Shown here in pieces: positions 8,372 to 16,835 of a stretch of 50,206 bases of DNA; positions within the stretch are counted from its first letter, which is position 1, and the number at the start of each line of letters is the position of its first letter. The DNA is from Alphaproteobacteria bacterium (GTDB lineage Bacteria > Pseudomonadota > Alphaproteobacteria > Sphingomonadales > Emcibacteraceae), in the NCBI GenBank assembly GCA_013152755.1, contig JAADFR010000148.1, forward strand, positions 1 to 50,206, written 5' to 3'. Both the position numbers and the translations under genes were made by a program. The notes beneath the pieces were generated by a model that worked only from the letters and a program-made list of their open reading frames with translations, was not told the DNA's origin and made no database searches.

Positions 8372-11341
8372 ATGGCGGAACAATCTACCTTTTTTCCACT
8401 GGCGACAAATCAAACAGACGCAGAAGGTAAATTCGCGGATTTCATAAAGCTCTGTCAAGACCAACAAGTAACAGATATTGCTACATTAATTAATCAAAAT
8501 AATTATTTATATCTCTTATACGCAATTTTCACTGACAGCCCCTATTTATCACGTCTGTTGTTTCGGGATGTGCATTTTGCCAAAGAAATTTTTTCGCAGC
8601 CACTGGATGTTCTTTTTGAGAAAACCATAAAAAATCTGTTGGCAACATTGCCTGATGAAAAAGACACAGCTCAGGTTATGAGAATTTTACGTCAAAGCAA
8701 ATCACAAGTTGCCCTGATTATTTCCTTTGCCGACCTTTCGGGGAAATGGTCCTTGGATAAAATAACGGGAAGTCTGACTGAATTTGCCGAAACATCCGTA
8801 TCTCTGGTCGTCAGTCATCTTTTACGTATTGAAATGATCAAAGGTAATCTGGCCATTCCGGCCCATATCGGGGACCGGGATGCAGATAAACTTCGGGCAA
8901 CGCCGGATATGTCAAAAGGCACCGGCTATGTGGTGCTGGCTATGGGGAAAATGGGTGGGTATGAGCTTAATTATTCCAGTGATATTGATCTGATCGTTCT
9001 CTATGACAAGGATATAGTCCGCTATACTGGCCGTAAAACGGCACAGGATATGTTTATCAAACTCACCCGGACTCTGGTCAAAATAATGCAGGAAAGAACG
9101 GCGGAGGGCTATGTTTTTCGCACGGACCTGCGGCTCAGGCCTGATCCCGGGGCAACGGCTGTAGCCCTGTCTATGGAGGGGGCGGAAATATACTATCAGT
9201 CCATGGGCCTGAATTGGGAACGTGCGGCCATGATCAAAGCCCGGCCCGTTGCGGGAGACATCGCTGCCGGATATGAATTTTTATCCCGTATCAAGAGTTT
9301 TGTCTGGCGCAAACATCTGGATTATGTGGCGCTGGAGGATATTTATGCCATCAAGAAACTTATTCACCAGCATCACGGCCACAGGGAAATATGTTTTGCC
9401 GGACAGGATATAAAGCTGGGTCATGGCGGTATTCGCGAGATCGAGTTCTATGCCCAGATTTTCCAGCTTATCGCCGGTGGACGGGAGCCGGAATTACAGG
9501 TAGCCCCAACCTGTGATGCCTTGAATGCCTTGGAAAAAGCCGGAAAACTATCCGAAACAGATAATCAAATTCTGCAAATGGCCTATGGCTATTACAGGCG
9601 GTTGGAACATCGGCTTCAGATGATCAATGATGACCAGACCCATGTGATGCCGGACAGCGCGGTGGACCTGAGCAGAATAACAAGTTTTATGGGTTATAAA
9701 GACCAGCGTACCTTTGAACGGGAGCTTGATCATCATTTGCGGAATGTTCACCGGTTATTCACGGATTTGCTGAAAGAATCCCATCAGGATGATGAGGTGG
9801 ATGATCGACTACTCGCCTTTCCGCCCGATGATTATAATGAAGCAAGTTTGCAGGTTATCTCCGAGGCAGGATATGAAGACCCCAAAGCCATTTATAATAT
9901 TATCCAGACATGGTTACTTGGGCGATACCGGGCCTGTCGTACGGAACGGGCGCGAAAGCTGCTTCATGGTTTTGTCCCGGAAATTTTACGTAATTTCAGC
10001 AGGTTTGGCGATCCGGACAGCAGTTTTAAAAGGTTTGATAAATTTCTGTCCCGCCTGCCTTCGGGCGTTCAGTTATTTTCCTTTATCAAAGCCCAACCGT
10101 GGTTGCTGGAATTACTGTCGGAAATTATCGGTATCGCGCCGAATTTGGCCGACCAACTAGCCAAGCGGCCTCTCTTGCTTGATGCGGTGGTGAATAATAA
10201 TTTCTTTGAGGCGTCTTTCAATATGGAGGGCTTGAGGGCGCATCTCAAGGACCAGCTTGCCTTGGCACAGGATTTTCAGGATATTCTGGATATAAGCCGC
10301 AAATGGGCCAGCGAGCATAAATTTCAGGTCGGGGTTCAAATTCTGCGCAATAATATTGATGCCAGAACGGCGGGCAAGAATCTGTCTATGGTAGCAGACA
10401 TCATTCTTGAGGTCATGCTGGCGGAAGTGAAACGGGAATTTGCCAGAAAACACGGCGTGATAGAGGGGGCCCAATTCGCGATCTTTGCTCTGGGCAAACT
10501 GGGTGGCCGGGAATTGACGCCCACATCTGATCTTGATCTTGTGTTTATTTATGACCCCCGGCAAGCCCCGCCTTTTTCAAACGGTGCGAAAGCTCTTTCC
10601 ATAAATCACTATTTTGCCCGCCTGAGTCAGCAGTTTATCAATGCCCTAACCGCCATGACCGGTGAAGGAAAACTATATGAGATTGATATGCGTTTGCGTC
10701 CGTCGGGCAATGCCGGTCCCATTGCCGTAACCTTGCAAGGCTTTGAAAATTATCAAATGAATGATGCCTGGACATGGGAACATCTGGCGCTGACCCGGGG
10801 CAGGACCATTGTGGCAGATGCAGAAATCGGGGATAAAATATCTCAGATTGTTCAAACTGCCCTGAAAGACAGCAACCGGCAGAATTTATTGCGTGATACG
10901 GCTGACATGCGGGAAAAGCTGTTCAATGAGTTTGGGACAAAGGATATATGGGCCGTGAAACATATCCGGGGCGGGTTGGTGGATATAGAGTTTATCTGTC
11001 AGTATTTTCTCCTGAAATATGGATCGCAATATCCGGAAATCTTTGTCACCAATACGCTTGACCAGATTTCAACATTGAAAAAAAATAATATCCTATCCGA
11101 CTATAACGGCAATATGCTCTATCATGGCTGTGATTTTATGCAAAATCTTCAGGCCGTGTTGCGGCTTTGCCTTGGTGATGAGATAAAGCTTTCAGAAAAC
11201 CAGCAGGGTTTGATAGATACGCTTTGTGAAAGGTTCGATGTGGATACGCTCGAACAGCTGGCTCAGAAAGTCACAGAAATTCAGAAAAATATTTATGATA
11301 TTTACCGGGAAATAATTGAATGTCCCGCTGAAAAATCATAA
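8372..11341 (+). CDS. glnE: Bifunctional glutamine synthetase adenylyltransferase/adenylyl-removing enzyme
   Basis: GlnE adds AMP to, and removes it from, glutamine synthetase in answer to PII signalling, tuning nitrogen assimilation. The 989-residue protein has the two expected nucleotidyltransferase domains. The N-terminal adenylyl-removing half carries GKMGGYELNYSSDIDLIVLYD-like residues (key G-G-E-L and S-D-x-D). The C-terminal adenylyltransferase half carries GKLGGRELTPTSDLDLVFI. Full length is normal for the family. I chose ATG 8372 over the in-frame GTG at 8360, because AAGG at 8357-8360 then lies 11 nt upstream. The bcp start follows after 32 nt on the same strand. Confidence 0.96.
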   Translation: MAEQSTFFPLATNQTDAEGKFADFIKLCQDQQVTDIATLINQNNYLYLLYAIFTDSPYLSRLLFRDVHFAKEIFSQPLDVLFEKTIKNLLATLPDEKDTAQVMRILRQSKSQVALIISFADLSGKWSLDKITGSLTEFAETSVSLVVSHLLRIEMIKGNLAIPAHIGDRDADKLRATPDMSKGTGYVVLAMGKMGGYELNYSSDIDLIVLYDKDIVRYTGRKTAQDMFIKLTRTLVKIMQERTAEGYVFRTDLRLRPDPGATAVALSMEGAEIYYQSMGLNWERAAMIKARPVAGDIAAGYEFLSRIKSFVWRKHLDYVALEDIYAIKKLIHQHHGHREICFAGQDIKLGHGGIREIEFYAQIFQLIAGGREPELQVAPTCDALNALEKAGKLSETDNQILQMAYGYYRRLEHRLQMINDDQTHVMPDSAVDLSRITSFMGYKDQRTFERELDHHLRNVHRLFTDLLKESHQDDEVDDRLLAFPPDDYNEASLQVISEAGYEDPKAIYNIIQTWLLGRYRACRTERARKLLHGFVPEILRNFSRFGDPDSSFKRFDKFLSRLPSGVQLFSFIKAQPWLLELLSEIIGIAPNLADQLAKRPLLLDAVVNNNFFEASFNMEGLRAHLKDQLALAQDFQDILDISRKWASEHKFQVGVQILRNNIDARTAGKNLSMVADIILEVMLAEVKREFARKHGVIEGAQFAIFALGKLGGRELTPTSDLDLVFIYDPRQAPPFSNGAKALSINHYFARLSQQFINALTAMTGEGKLYEIDMRLRPSGNAGPIAVTLQGFENYQMNDAWTWEHLALTRGRTIVADAEIGDKISQIVQTALKDSNRQNLLRDTADMREKLFNEFGTKDIWAVKHIRGGLVDIEFICQYFLLKYGSQYPEIFVTNTLDQISTLKKNNILSDYNGNMLYHGCDFMQNLQAVLRLCLGDEIKLSENQQGLIDTLCERFDVDTLEQLAQKVTEIQKNIYDIYREIIECPAEKS

Positions 11342-11373
11342 TGTCAGTGTGATTGATAAATAAGGATTTTACT

Positions 11374-11835
11374 ATGTTGGACGTTGGCCAAAAAGCCCCT
11401 GATTTTTCCCTGCCAAATGAAAATGGCGATATTGTAAGTTTGAGTGATTTCAAGGGCAAAAAACTGGTTTTATACTTCTACCCCAAGGACAGCACGCCGG
11501 GCTGTACCACGGAAGCCAGAGATTTTACCGCTAAAAAGGCAGAATTTGAGGCCGCCGGGGCCGTCATTCTCGGTGCGTCTAAGGACAGCATAAAGCGTCA
11601 TCAGAATTTCATTGCCAAGCAGGACCTTAAAATCAACCTTATATCCGATGAAGACGGCATATTATGTGAGGCTTACGGCGTCTGGATTCTGAAAAAACTT
11701 TATGGCCGGGAATATATGGGCATTGAACGGGCTACCTTCCTCATAGATCAGAATGGCGTAATCCAGAAAATCTGGCACAAAGTAAAAGTCAAAGGCCACG
11801 TTGATGCGGTGCTGGAGGCTGTAAAAGAACTTTAA
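11374..11835 (+). CDS. bcp: Thioredoxin-dependent thiol peroxidase (BCP/PrxQ family)
   Basis: This peroxiredoxin reduces hydrogen peroxide and organic peroxides in the cytoplasm using thioredoxin. The 153-residue protein contains the peroxidatic-cysteine motif DSTPGCTTEARDF (Cys44). The E. coli-type resolving cysteine five residues later is absent (Arg there). The only other cysteine is Cys98 in DEDGILCEAYG, a candidate alternative resolving residue. AGGA 8 nt upstream supports the ATG at 11374 over a TTG at 11353. The stop TAA shares one base with the next ATG (TAATG), so translation is probably coupled to the DUF455 gene. Confidence 0.93.
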   Translation: MLDVGQKAPDFSLPNENGDIVSLSDFKGKKLVLYFYPKDSTPGCTTEARDFTAKKAEFEAAGAVILGASKDSIKRHQNFIAKQDLKINLISDEDGILCEAYGVWILKKLYGREYMGIERATFLIDQNGVIQKIWHKVKVKGHVDAVLEAVKEL

Positions 11836-12629
11836 TGACGGCTCCTCCGCTCACTATTGGCGATGCGGCCATTGAAATCCTGAATTCAGCCCCTCCGGAA
11901 GATAAAATCCGGCTTAGTCACAGCTATGCCAAAGACTGGCAGGACGGAAAATTGTCTCACGCTTTTTTGATCAGTCCGCCGAATCGCCCTGCCCGGCCTG
12001 CGGCCCCCGAACTTCTCATGCCCCGATATATGCCCAAGCGACGTAATGTTATCGCTCTGCTTCACGCGATTGCCCATATTGAATTTAACGCCATTGATCT
12101 GGCCTGGGATATGGTGGCCCGCTTTGGCGGGGATATGCCAAGGGAATTTACCGATGACTGGACACAGGTTGCCGATGATGAGGCGCGGCATTTTCAGATG
12201 ATAACAGATAGGCTTCAATCTTACGGGGCAACTTACGGTGATCTGCCGGCCCATGACGGCCTCTGGCAATCTGCTATGGATACGGCCCATGATTTGCTGG
12301 CGCGGCTTGCCGTTGTCCCCTTGGTATTGGAAGCGCGTGGGCTTGATGTAACGCCCGCCATGATCACGCGGTTGGAAAAAGCCAATGACCTTAAAAGTGC
12401 TGATGTCTTATCCACGATATATGAAGAGGAAATTTCCCACGTTCATGCGGGACAGAAATGGTTTAACTATTTATGTCAGAAGCAAAATCTGGATTCTGCG
12501 AAAGCATATAAAAAACTTGTGCAGCAATATTTCAAAGGCCAGATAAAACCGCCTTTTAATAAAGCGGCCAGAACACGCGCTGGTTTTGAAGAAAAGCTTT
12601 ATCTGCCCCTTGCACAGGAAAAGGATTAA
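11835..12629 (+). CDS. DUF455 family ferritin-like protein
   Basis: This 264-residue protein belongs to the DUF455/COG2833 group of ferritin-like four-helix proteins; the function is not established. Candidate metal ligands are visible in two helices: E, D and H residues in HIEFNAIDLAWD with DDEARHFQM (DEARHF), and in IYEEEISHVHAG (EE-x2-H). A long N-terminal segment, LLMPRYMPKRRN, matches the family. The start overlaps the bcp stop by one base. Being coupled to a peroxiredoxin suggests a link with oxidative stress or iron handling, but that is only inference from context. Confidence 0.85.
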   Translation: MTAPPLTIGDAAIEILNSAPPEDKIRLSHSYAKDWQDGKLSHAFLISPPNRPARPAAPELLMPRYMPKRRNVIALLHAIAHIEFNAIDLAWDMVARFGGDMPREFTDDWTQVADDEARHFQMITDRLQSYGATYGDLPAHDGLWQSAMDTAHDLLARLAVVPLVLEARGLDVTPAMITRLEKANDLKSADVLSTIYEEEISHVHAGQKWFNYLCQKQNLDSAKAYKKLVQQYFKGQIKPPFNKAARTRAGFEEKLYLPLAQEKD

Positions 12630-12746
12630 AGTTATGCTTAACTTAGGGTAAATATTTGCTATTCAATGAAAATTATTGCATTTATTTACGCTTTAGTATC
12701 AAATGCAGCCTATAAAAATATAAAGGCGGGTTTTGTTAACAAGAGG

Positions 12747-13988
12747 ATGAGGACAATTTCAAATTTTTTTATGAAATTGAGAGAAACGATCATACAGCGT
12801 TTCCCTGAAAGACAGCTGTATTTCAGGACCAACGGCGTTGTTCGGTTTATTTCCATTTCCCATCGTACCCAACTCATTGCCATTTCTGCTTTATTCGGTG
12901 TTTTCGTCTGGTCTGCCCTCACCTCTTACAGTTATGTTTTTCGTGCCGAAATACTGGCGGCAAAAGATGTGGAACTGGCAAAAGCAGAAAAGAATTATAC
13001 TAAGGCAAATGAACAGTTCGACAATCTGAAGAAAGATATTCAGAAATCGACTATGGCCTTGGAACAGCGTCAGATTTACCTGCAACAGCTGTTGGAGGCC
13101 GATAAGTCCCTTTCCTCAACCATACTGCCAGACCAAAAGCAGTCACAGGTAAAAAATACACTGTCACAAAAAAACAATCCTGAACCCGATGTGATCAGTT
13201 ATAATGCTGAATCTTCCGATGTGATTGGTGTTTATCAGAACCATAAGGCGCAGTTGGCCAACTTTGAATTCAGTATTGCCCGTATTGAGCAACAGCAACA
13301 GGCCCTTGCCGAAAAAATGATTAGCCGCATATCCCGCAAAATTGAATATGTGGAAAACACATTGAAGAAATCCGGTATTAAAAGCAGTAAATTAATTCAA
13401 CTGTCCCGGAACAGACCGTCCTTGTCTATGGCCATGGGCGGGCCATTCATTCTCTATTCTGAAAATAATGATATTGACCTGTCGTCCAACGAACCTTTTG
13501 CCAAATTATATGCCCATCACAATCGACTGATTGATTTGGAAAGTGCTATGCAGCATATTCCGGTCGGGAAACCAGCGAAAAAATATTATATTTCTAGTTC
13601 CTTTGGTATCCGCAAAGATCCTTTCAAGAAGAAATGGGCCCGTCATCACGGTATTGATATGGCCGGATGGTGGAAAACGCCCATCTATGCCTCAGCAAAT
13701 GGCACCATTATCAAGGCTGGCCGCAACGGGGCATATGGCAATTTTATTGAAATTAATCACGGAAATGGATTTCGGTCACGATATGGTCATCTTTCCAAGA
13801 TATTGGTGAAAAAAGGTGACAAGGTCACGCTGGAACAGAAGATCGGCCTGATGGGATCAACAGGCCGTAGTACCAGCCCTCACCTGCATTACGAAATCTG
13901 GTTTAATGGCAAGCCTATTAACCCGCAGAAAATATTTAAGGCATCGAATAATGTTCTCAAAATCCAACGACAAGAGTATGACAGCTAG
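12747..13988 (+). CDS. M23 family metallopeptidase (LytM-type endopeptidase)
   Basis: This is an inner-membrane anchored peptidoglycan endopeptidase. It has an N-terminal membrane segment (about residues 38-58, LIAISALFGVFVWSAL), then a coiled-coil region rich in Lys, Glu and Gln. A C-terminal M23 domain carries the zinc motif HHGIDMAG, SRYGHLSK, and the HxH motif in TSPHLHYEIW. The active-site residues are all present, so it should be catalytic. The start is uncertain: the frame opens at ATG 12666, but the first 27 codons look non-coding. I chose ATG 12747; no start has a good ribosome site. It overlaps the bactofilin gene, a pairing common in cell-shape modules. Confidence 0.88.
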   Translation: MRTISNFFMKLRETIIQRFPERQLYFRTNGVVRFISISHRTQLIAISALFGVFVWSALTSYSYVFRAEILAAKDVELAKAEKNYTKANEQFDNLKKDIQKSTMALEQRQIYLQQLLEADKSLSSTILPDQKQSQVKNTLSQKNNPEPDVISYNAESSDVIGVYQNHKAQLANFEFSIARIEQQQQALAEKMISRISRKIEYVENTLKKSGIKSSKLIQLSRNRPSLSMAMGGPFILYSENNDIDLSSNEPFAKLYAHHNRLIDLESAMQHIPVGKPAKKYYISSSFGIRKDPFKKKWARHHGIDMAGWWKTPIYASANGTIIKAGRNGAYGNFIEINHGNGFRSRYGHLSKILVKKGDKVTLEQKIGLMGSTGRSTSPHLHYEIWFNGKPINPQKIFKASNNVLKIQRQEYDS

Positions 13989-14397
13989 CACCATGAATAA
14001 ATCAACACGCCCCACAAATTCCGTCCCTTCCATCATCAGTTCCGATGTCACTATCACAGGCAATATCACCACCCTTGGTGAGATGCAGCTTGATGGCACC
14101 ATAGAGGGCGATGTACGTTGTGCCTCCCTCACCATTGGTGAACAGGGCGCTGTAGAGGGCGTTGTGACCGCCGATAAAGTCACCGTAAAAGGAACCGTAA
14201 AAGGCCAAATAAATGGCCGTAATATTCGCCTTGAAAAATCGGCTAAAGTAACTGGCGATCTGTTCCACGAAACTTTGAGCGTAGAGGCCGGAGCCTTCAT
14301 CGAAGGCAAACTGACCCATAAAACCAATGCGGGTCAGGATAGTGCCGGCATAGCAAAAGTTACGGGCGCAAAACCCCCGGAACAAAAAACCGCCTGA
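13951..14397 (+). CDS. Bactofilin family cytoskeletal protein
   Basis: Bactofilins polymerise into membrane-associated filaments and recruit cell-wall enzymes. The central part shows the right-handed beta-helix repeat pattern: SSDVTITGNITTLGEMQLDG, IEGDVRCASLTIGE, VEGVVTADKVTVKGTVKGQI, LEKSAKVTGDLFHETLSVEAGAFIEGKL. Disordered ends flank it, as is usual. The start lies inside the M23 gene: ATG 13951 gives 148 residues with a 38-nt overlap, while ATG 13978 or 13993 are alternatives. The shared operon with an M23 peptidase agrees with known bactofilin-peptidase pairs that control shape or stalk growth. A hairpin at 14503 may end the transcript. Confidence 0.9.
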   Translation: MFSKSNDKSMTASTMNKSTRPTNSVPSIISSDVTITGNITTLGEMQLDGTIEGDVRCASLTIGEQGAVEGVVTADKVTVKGTVKGQINGRNIRLEKSAKVTGDLFHETLSVEAGAFIEGKLTHKTNAGQDSAGIAKVTGAKPPEQKTA

Positions 14398-14502
14398 TTA
14401 ATGGCCAGTGACGGGTGTTAACGCCTTGTTCTAAAAGGGTTCAAGTTTACTCAAACTCTTTCAAGCAATAATCAAGCAATGAATCTTACCTTCCGTATGC
14501 TG

Positions 14503-14532
14503 TAATCTCTGAAAATCAGGGATTATTAATTT
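14503..14532 (+). terminator. Weak hairpin terminator after the bactofilin gene
   Basis: The stem TAATCTCTG (14503-14511) pairs with CAGGGATTA (14517-14525) through nine pairs including one G-U, around a 5-nt loop. The T-rich run TTAATTT follows. It lies between the bactofilin gene and the orphan secreted gene. The T-tract is poor, so it may instead be a leader hairpin of the next gene, whose start is only 18 nt away. Confidence 0.4.
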
Positions 14533-14549
14533 AGCTCGCGGAGAAGATT

Positions 14550-15671
14550 ATGAAACTATCAATAATTACATATAGTTTATGTTTGAGTGTGTTTATGGCA
14601 ATCAGCCTGCCCTCGGTTGGGTCCACACAGATTACGGCAAAGCCCAGAGTAAAATCTAAACTGCCGTCCCGCCGCATTAATACTGGTGTGGTTGTCCGGC
14701 AATTGGCATGGGCAAATTCAACCAGAAGCTCATATTCTAAGCCAGCCTGTTCATCTGTTAAAATTGAACTTAAAGCCTCTGGTGGTGCTGCGCCAGTTGC
14801 GATTGATTTCAATGGCATTGGAAGAGTCCTTAGTATGGGCGGTTATTGGACAATTTCCAGGCAAGGAAGCCGTACCTATTTAAATCACCCCGGGGGGGAA
14901 ATACAGAACAGGACATTTACTGTAAGAGCAACAGATGGCAAAGGAACTGTAATTACAAAAAATATTACAGTAAACATAACGCCCTATATAAAACCTGTTA
15001 ATTTATCTTCGGTTACTTTTGACAGTAGAATGATAATAGCTAATAGCACTAAATGGGCTATTAAGGTCAAGGCTAATTACGAAGGGGGTAAGGGTCAACC
15101 ATATTATTTTAAATGTGGCCCCAGAGATAAAGTAAATTATGAGAATTTTGAATTTATAGCAGAATATCAGGGTGGTTATAAATATAAAGCCCACGAAAAA
15201 TCTATTTATGATATAAACAAAGGCAGTTCTGTCAAACTTTATGCAAAATATGATGGTGGTGAAAGCAATAAGGTCACTATAAATTTACCCAAGCGTATTG
15301 GTGAATATAGAGAACGTTTCAAACATGATGAAGCTGCCGTAATTGTACTGGGTCGTAAACCAACATTCAAAGGAACTGACATAATAAGATTACCCAATGA
15401 TGGCAATCTGGCCAGAGGTCAAACAGGGTGTCAAAAAGATTATTTAACCTACGAAAAGGCTTATGTTTCCAGAAAAACTTTTATGTTTCCCGGTGCCCCA
15501 ATGGGGAGTTACAACGCAAAAGTTTCTTCACAACCACGAAAGGGGCAAATCATTAACTTGAACAATCATAGGGTAAAATTTGATTGGCATCATTTGGGCT
15601 GGGGCATAGACTATACTGCGGTTATTGAAGCCCAGCGTCGTACGGGCATCTGCTCCTACTTCGCGAGATAA
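14550..15671 (+). CDS. Unrecognised secreted protein with possible Ig-like repeats
   Basis: I do not recognise this 373-residue protein. It starts with a signal-peptide-like segment (residues 1-25, hydrophobic core ITYSLCLSVFMAISL, cut near VGS-TQ). GGAG lies 8 nt before the ATG. The mature part is rich in Lys, Tyr, Gly and Asn, and has four cysteines (in PACSS, FKCGP, GCQKD and ICSYF), enough for two disulfides. Segments such as ASGGAAPVAIDFNG, ANYEGGKGQPYYFKC and AKYDGGESNKVTINL look like strands of tandem Ig-like domains. Its codon use looks more AT-rich than the flanking genes, hinting at different ancestry. It is flanked by core genes and convergent with prfB. Confidence 0.75.
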   Translation: MKLSIITYSLCLSVFMAISLPSVGSTQITAKPRVKSKLPSRRINTGVVVRQLAWANSTRSSYSKPACSSVKIELKASGGAAPVAIDFNGIGRVLSMGGYWTISRQGSRTYLNHPGGEIQNRTFTVRATDGKGTVITKNITVNITPYIKPVNLSSVTFDSRMIIANSTKWAIKVKANYEGGKGQPYYFKCGPRDKVNYENFEFIAEYQGGYKYKAHEKSIYDINKGSSVKLYAKYDGGESNKVTINLPKRIGEYRERFKHDEAAVIVLGRKPTFKGTDIIRLPNDGNLARGQTGCQKDYLTYEKAYVSRKTFMFPGAPMGSYNAKVSSQPRKGQIINLNNHRVKFDWHHLGWGIDYTAVIEAQRRTGICSYFAR

Positions 15672-15686
15672 AAGCACATCCCATGA

Positions 15687-16815
15687 CTATTCTATATCCT
15701 CAACGCTTTCCGTGCTGCCATGAACACGGGCGGCAAGGGCGGCGTTGAGGAAAATATCTATTTCCCCGTCCAGAACTTTGTCCGGCTGGCCTGATTCAAC
15801 GCCCGTGCGCAGGTCTTTGACCATTTGATAGGGTTGTAAGACGTAAGAACGTATCTGATGTCCCCAACCGATGTCAGACTTGCTGTTATGGGTGGCATTG
15901 GCTTCATCCTCCCGGCGTTGTAATTCAGCCTCATACAGCCGCGCCTTCAGCATATTCATGGCCGCTGCCCGGTTCTTATGTTGAGAACGGTCATTCTGGC
16001 ACTGGACAACAATATTGGTGGGGATATGGGTAATCCGTACCGCGCTGTCGGTGGTATTCACATGCTGCCCTCCGGCCCCGGATGCCCGGTAGGTATCAAT
16101 GCGCAGGTCACTTTCGTTGATTTCCACCTCAAAATTATCATCAATTACCGGATAAACCCAGACACTGGCGAAACTGGTATGGCGGCGGGCGTTGGAATCA
16201 TAGGGGGAAATGCGGACCAGCCGATGAACCCCGCTTTCGGTCTTCAGCCAACCATAGGCATTCTCCCCCTTGATCTGAATAGTGGCTGATTTAATACCGG
16301 CTTCCTCACCGTTATGCAGTTCCATCAGTTCGACTTTACAGCCATGGGCAGCGCCCCAACGGCTATACATCCTGAGCAGCATATTAGCCCAGTCCTGACT
16401 TTCGGTGCCCCCGGCCCCGGAATGGATTTCAAGGTAAGTATGATTGCTGTCGGCCTCGCCGGACAGCAGGGTCTGAAATTCCAGTTCTCCAGCCTTTTCG
16501 GTCAGGGCTTCGATGGCATTCTCTGCCTCCTGGATAATGTCCTCATCGCCCTCCATTTCGCCCATTTCGATAAGTTCTATATTATCGGAAAGCTCCTGAT
16601 CAACGGATTTACACAGGTTTATGGATTGCTCCAGCCTGTTCTTTTCCTGCATCAGTTTCTGGGCATTTGTCGGGTTGGACCAAAGGTCCGGATCTTCGGA
16701 AAGGGCGGTTAATTCTTCCAGTCTGTCAAGGGCAACATCCCAGTCAAAGATGCCTCCTCAGCAGTTCGAGCGACTGCTTGATTTTATCGATTGATGTCTG
16801 TATTTCGGCTTTCAT
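15687..16815 (-). CDS. prfB: Peptide chain release factor 2, with programmed +1 frameshift
   Basis: RF2 ends translation at UGA and UAA codons. The main frame (15687-16745) holds the GGQ motif ([10 protein letters not shown]) and the stop-recognition loop region [16 protein letters not shown], where the family's SPF tripeptide reads SPY. The true start is the ATG at 16815: 23 codons are read, then an in-frame TGA at 16744-16746. The slip site CTTTGAC, with the Shine-Dalgarno-like AGGAGG (16753-16758) three bases before CTT, is the classic autoregulatory frameshift. Reading CTT then GAC TGG GAT restores the frame and gives 375 residues, normal size. Low RF2 favours slippage, so the gene senses its own product. 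It lies 20 nt downstream of mrcA on the same strand. Confidence 0.96.
16743..16758 (-). other. RF2 programmed frameshift signal
   Basis: Read on the minus strand, the site is AGGAGG-CAT-CTT-TGA-C. The internal anti-SD-binding hexamer is three bases from the slippery CTT, the same spacing as in E. coli prfB, and the stop is codon 24. The fused protein matches the family on both sides of the site, so this is not an assembly error or a pseudogene. Confidence 0.95.
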
Positions 16816-16835
16816 TCTGTATTACTCAACAAAAA

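Noticed and set aside
12631-12647. CtrA-like site before the M23 gene (TTAA...TTAAC)
   Set aside because: The spacer is 8 nt, not 7, so it fails the consensus.
16653-16815. prfB as a frameshifted pseudogene
   Set aside because: The break is the conserved programmed +1 site with the correct spacing and the rest is intact.
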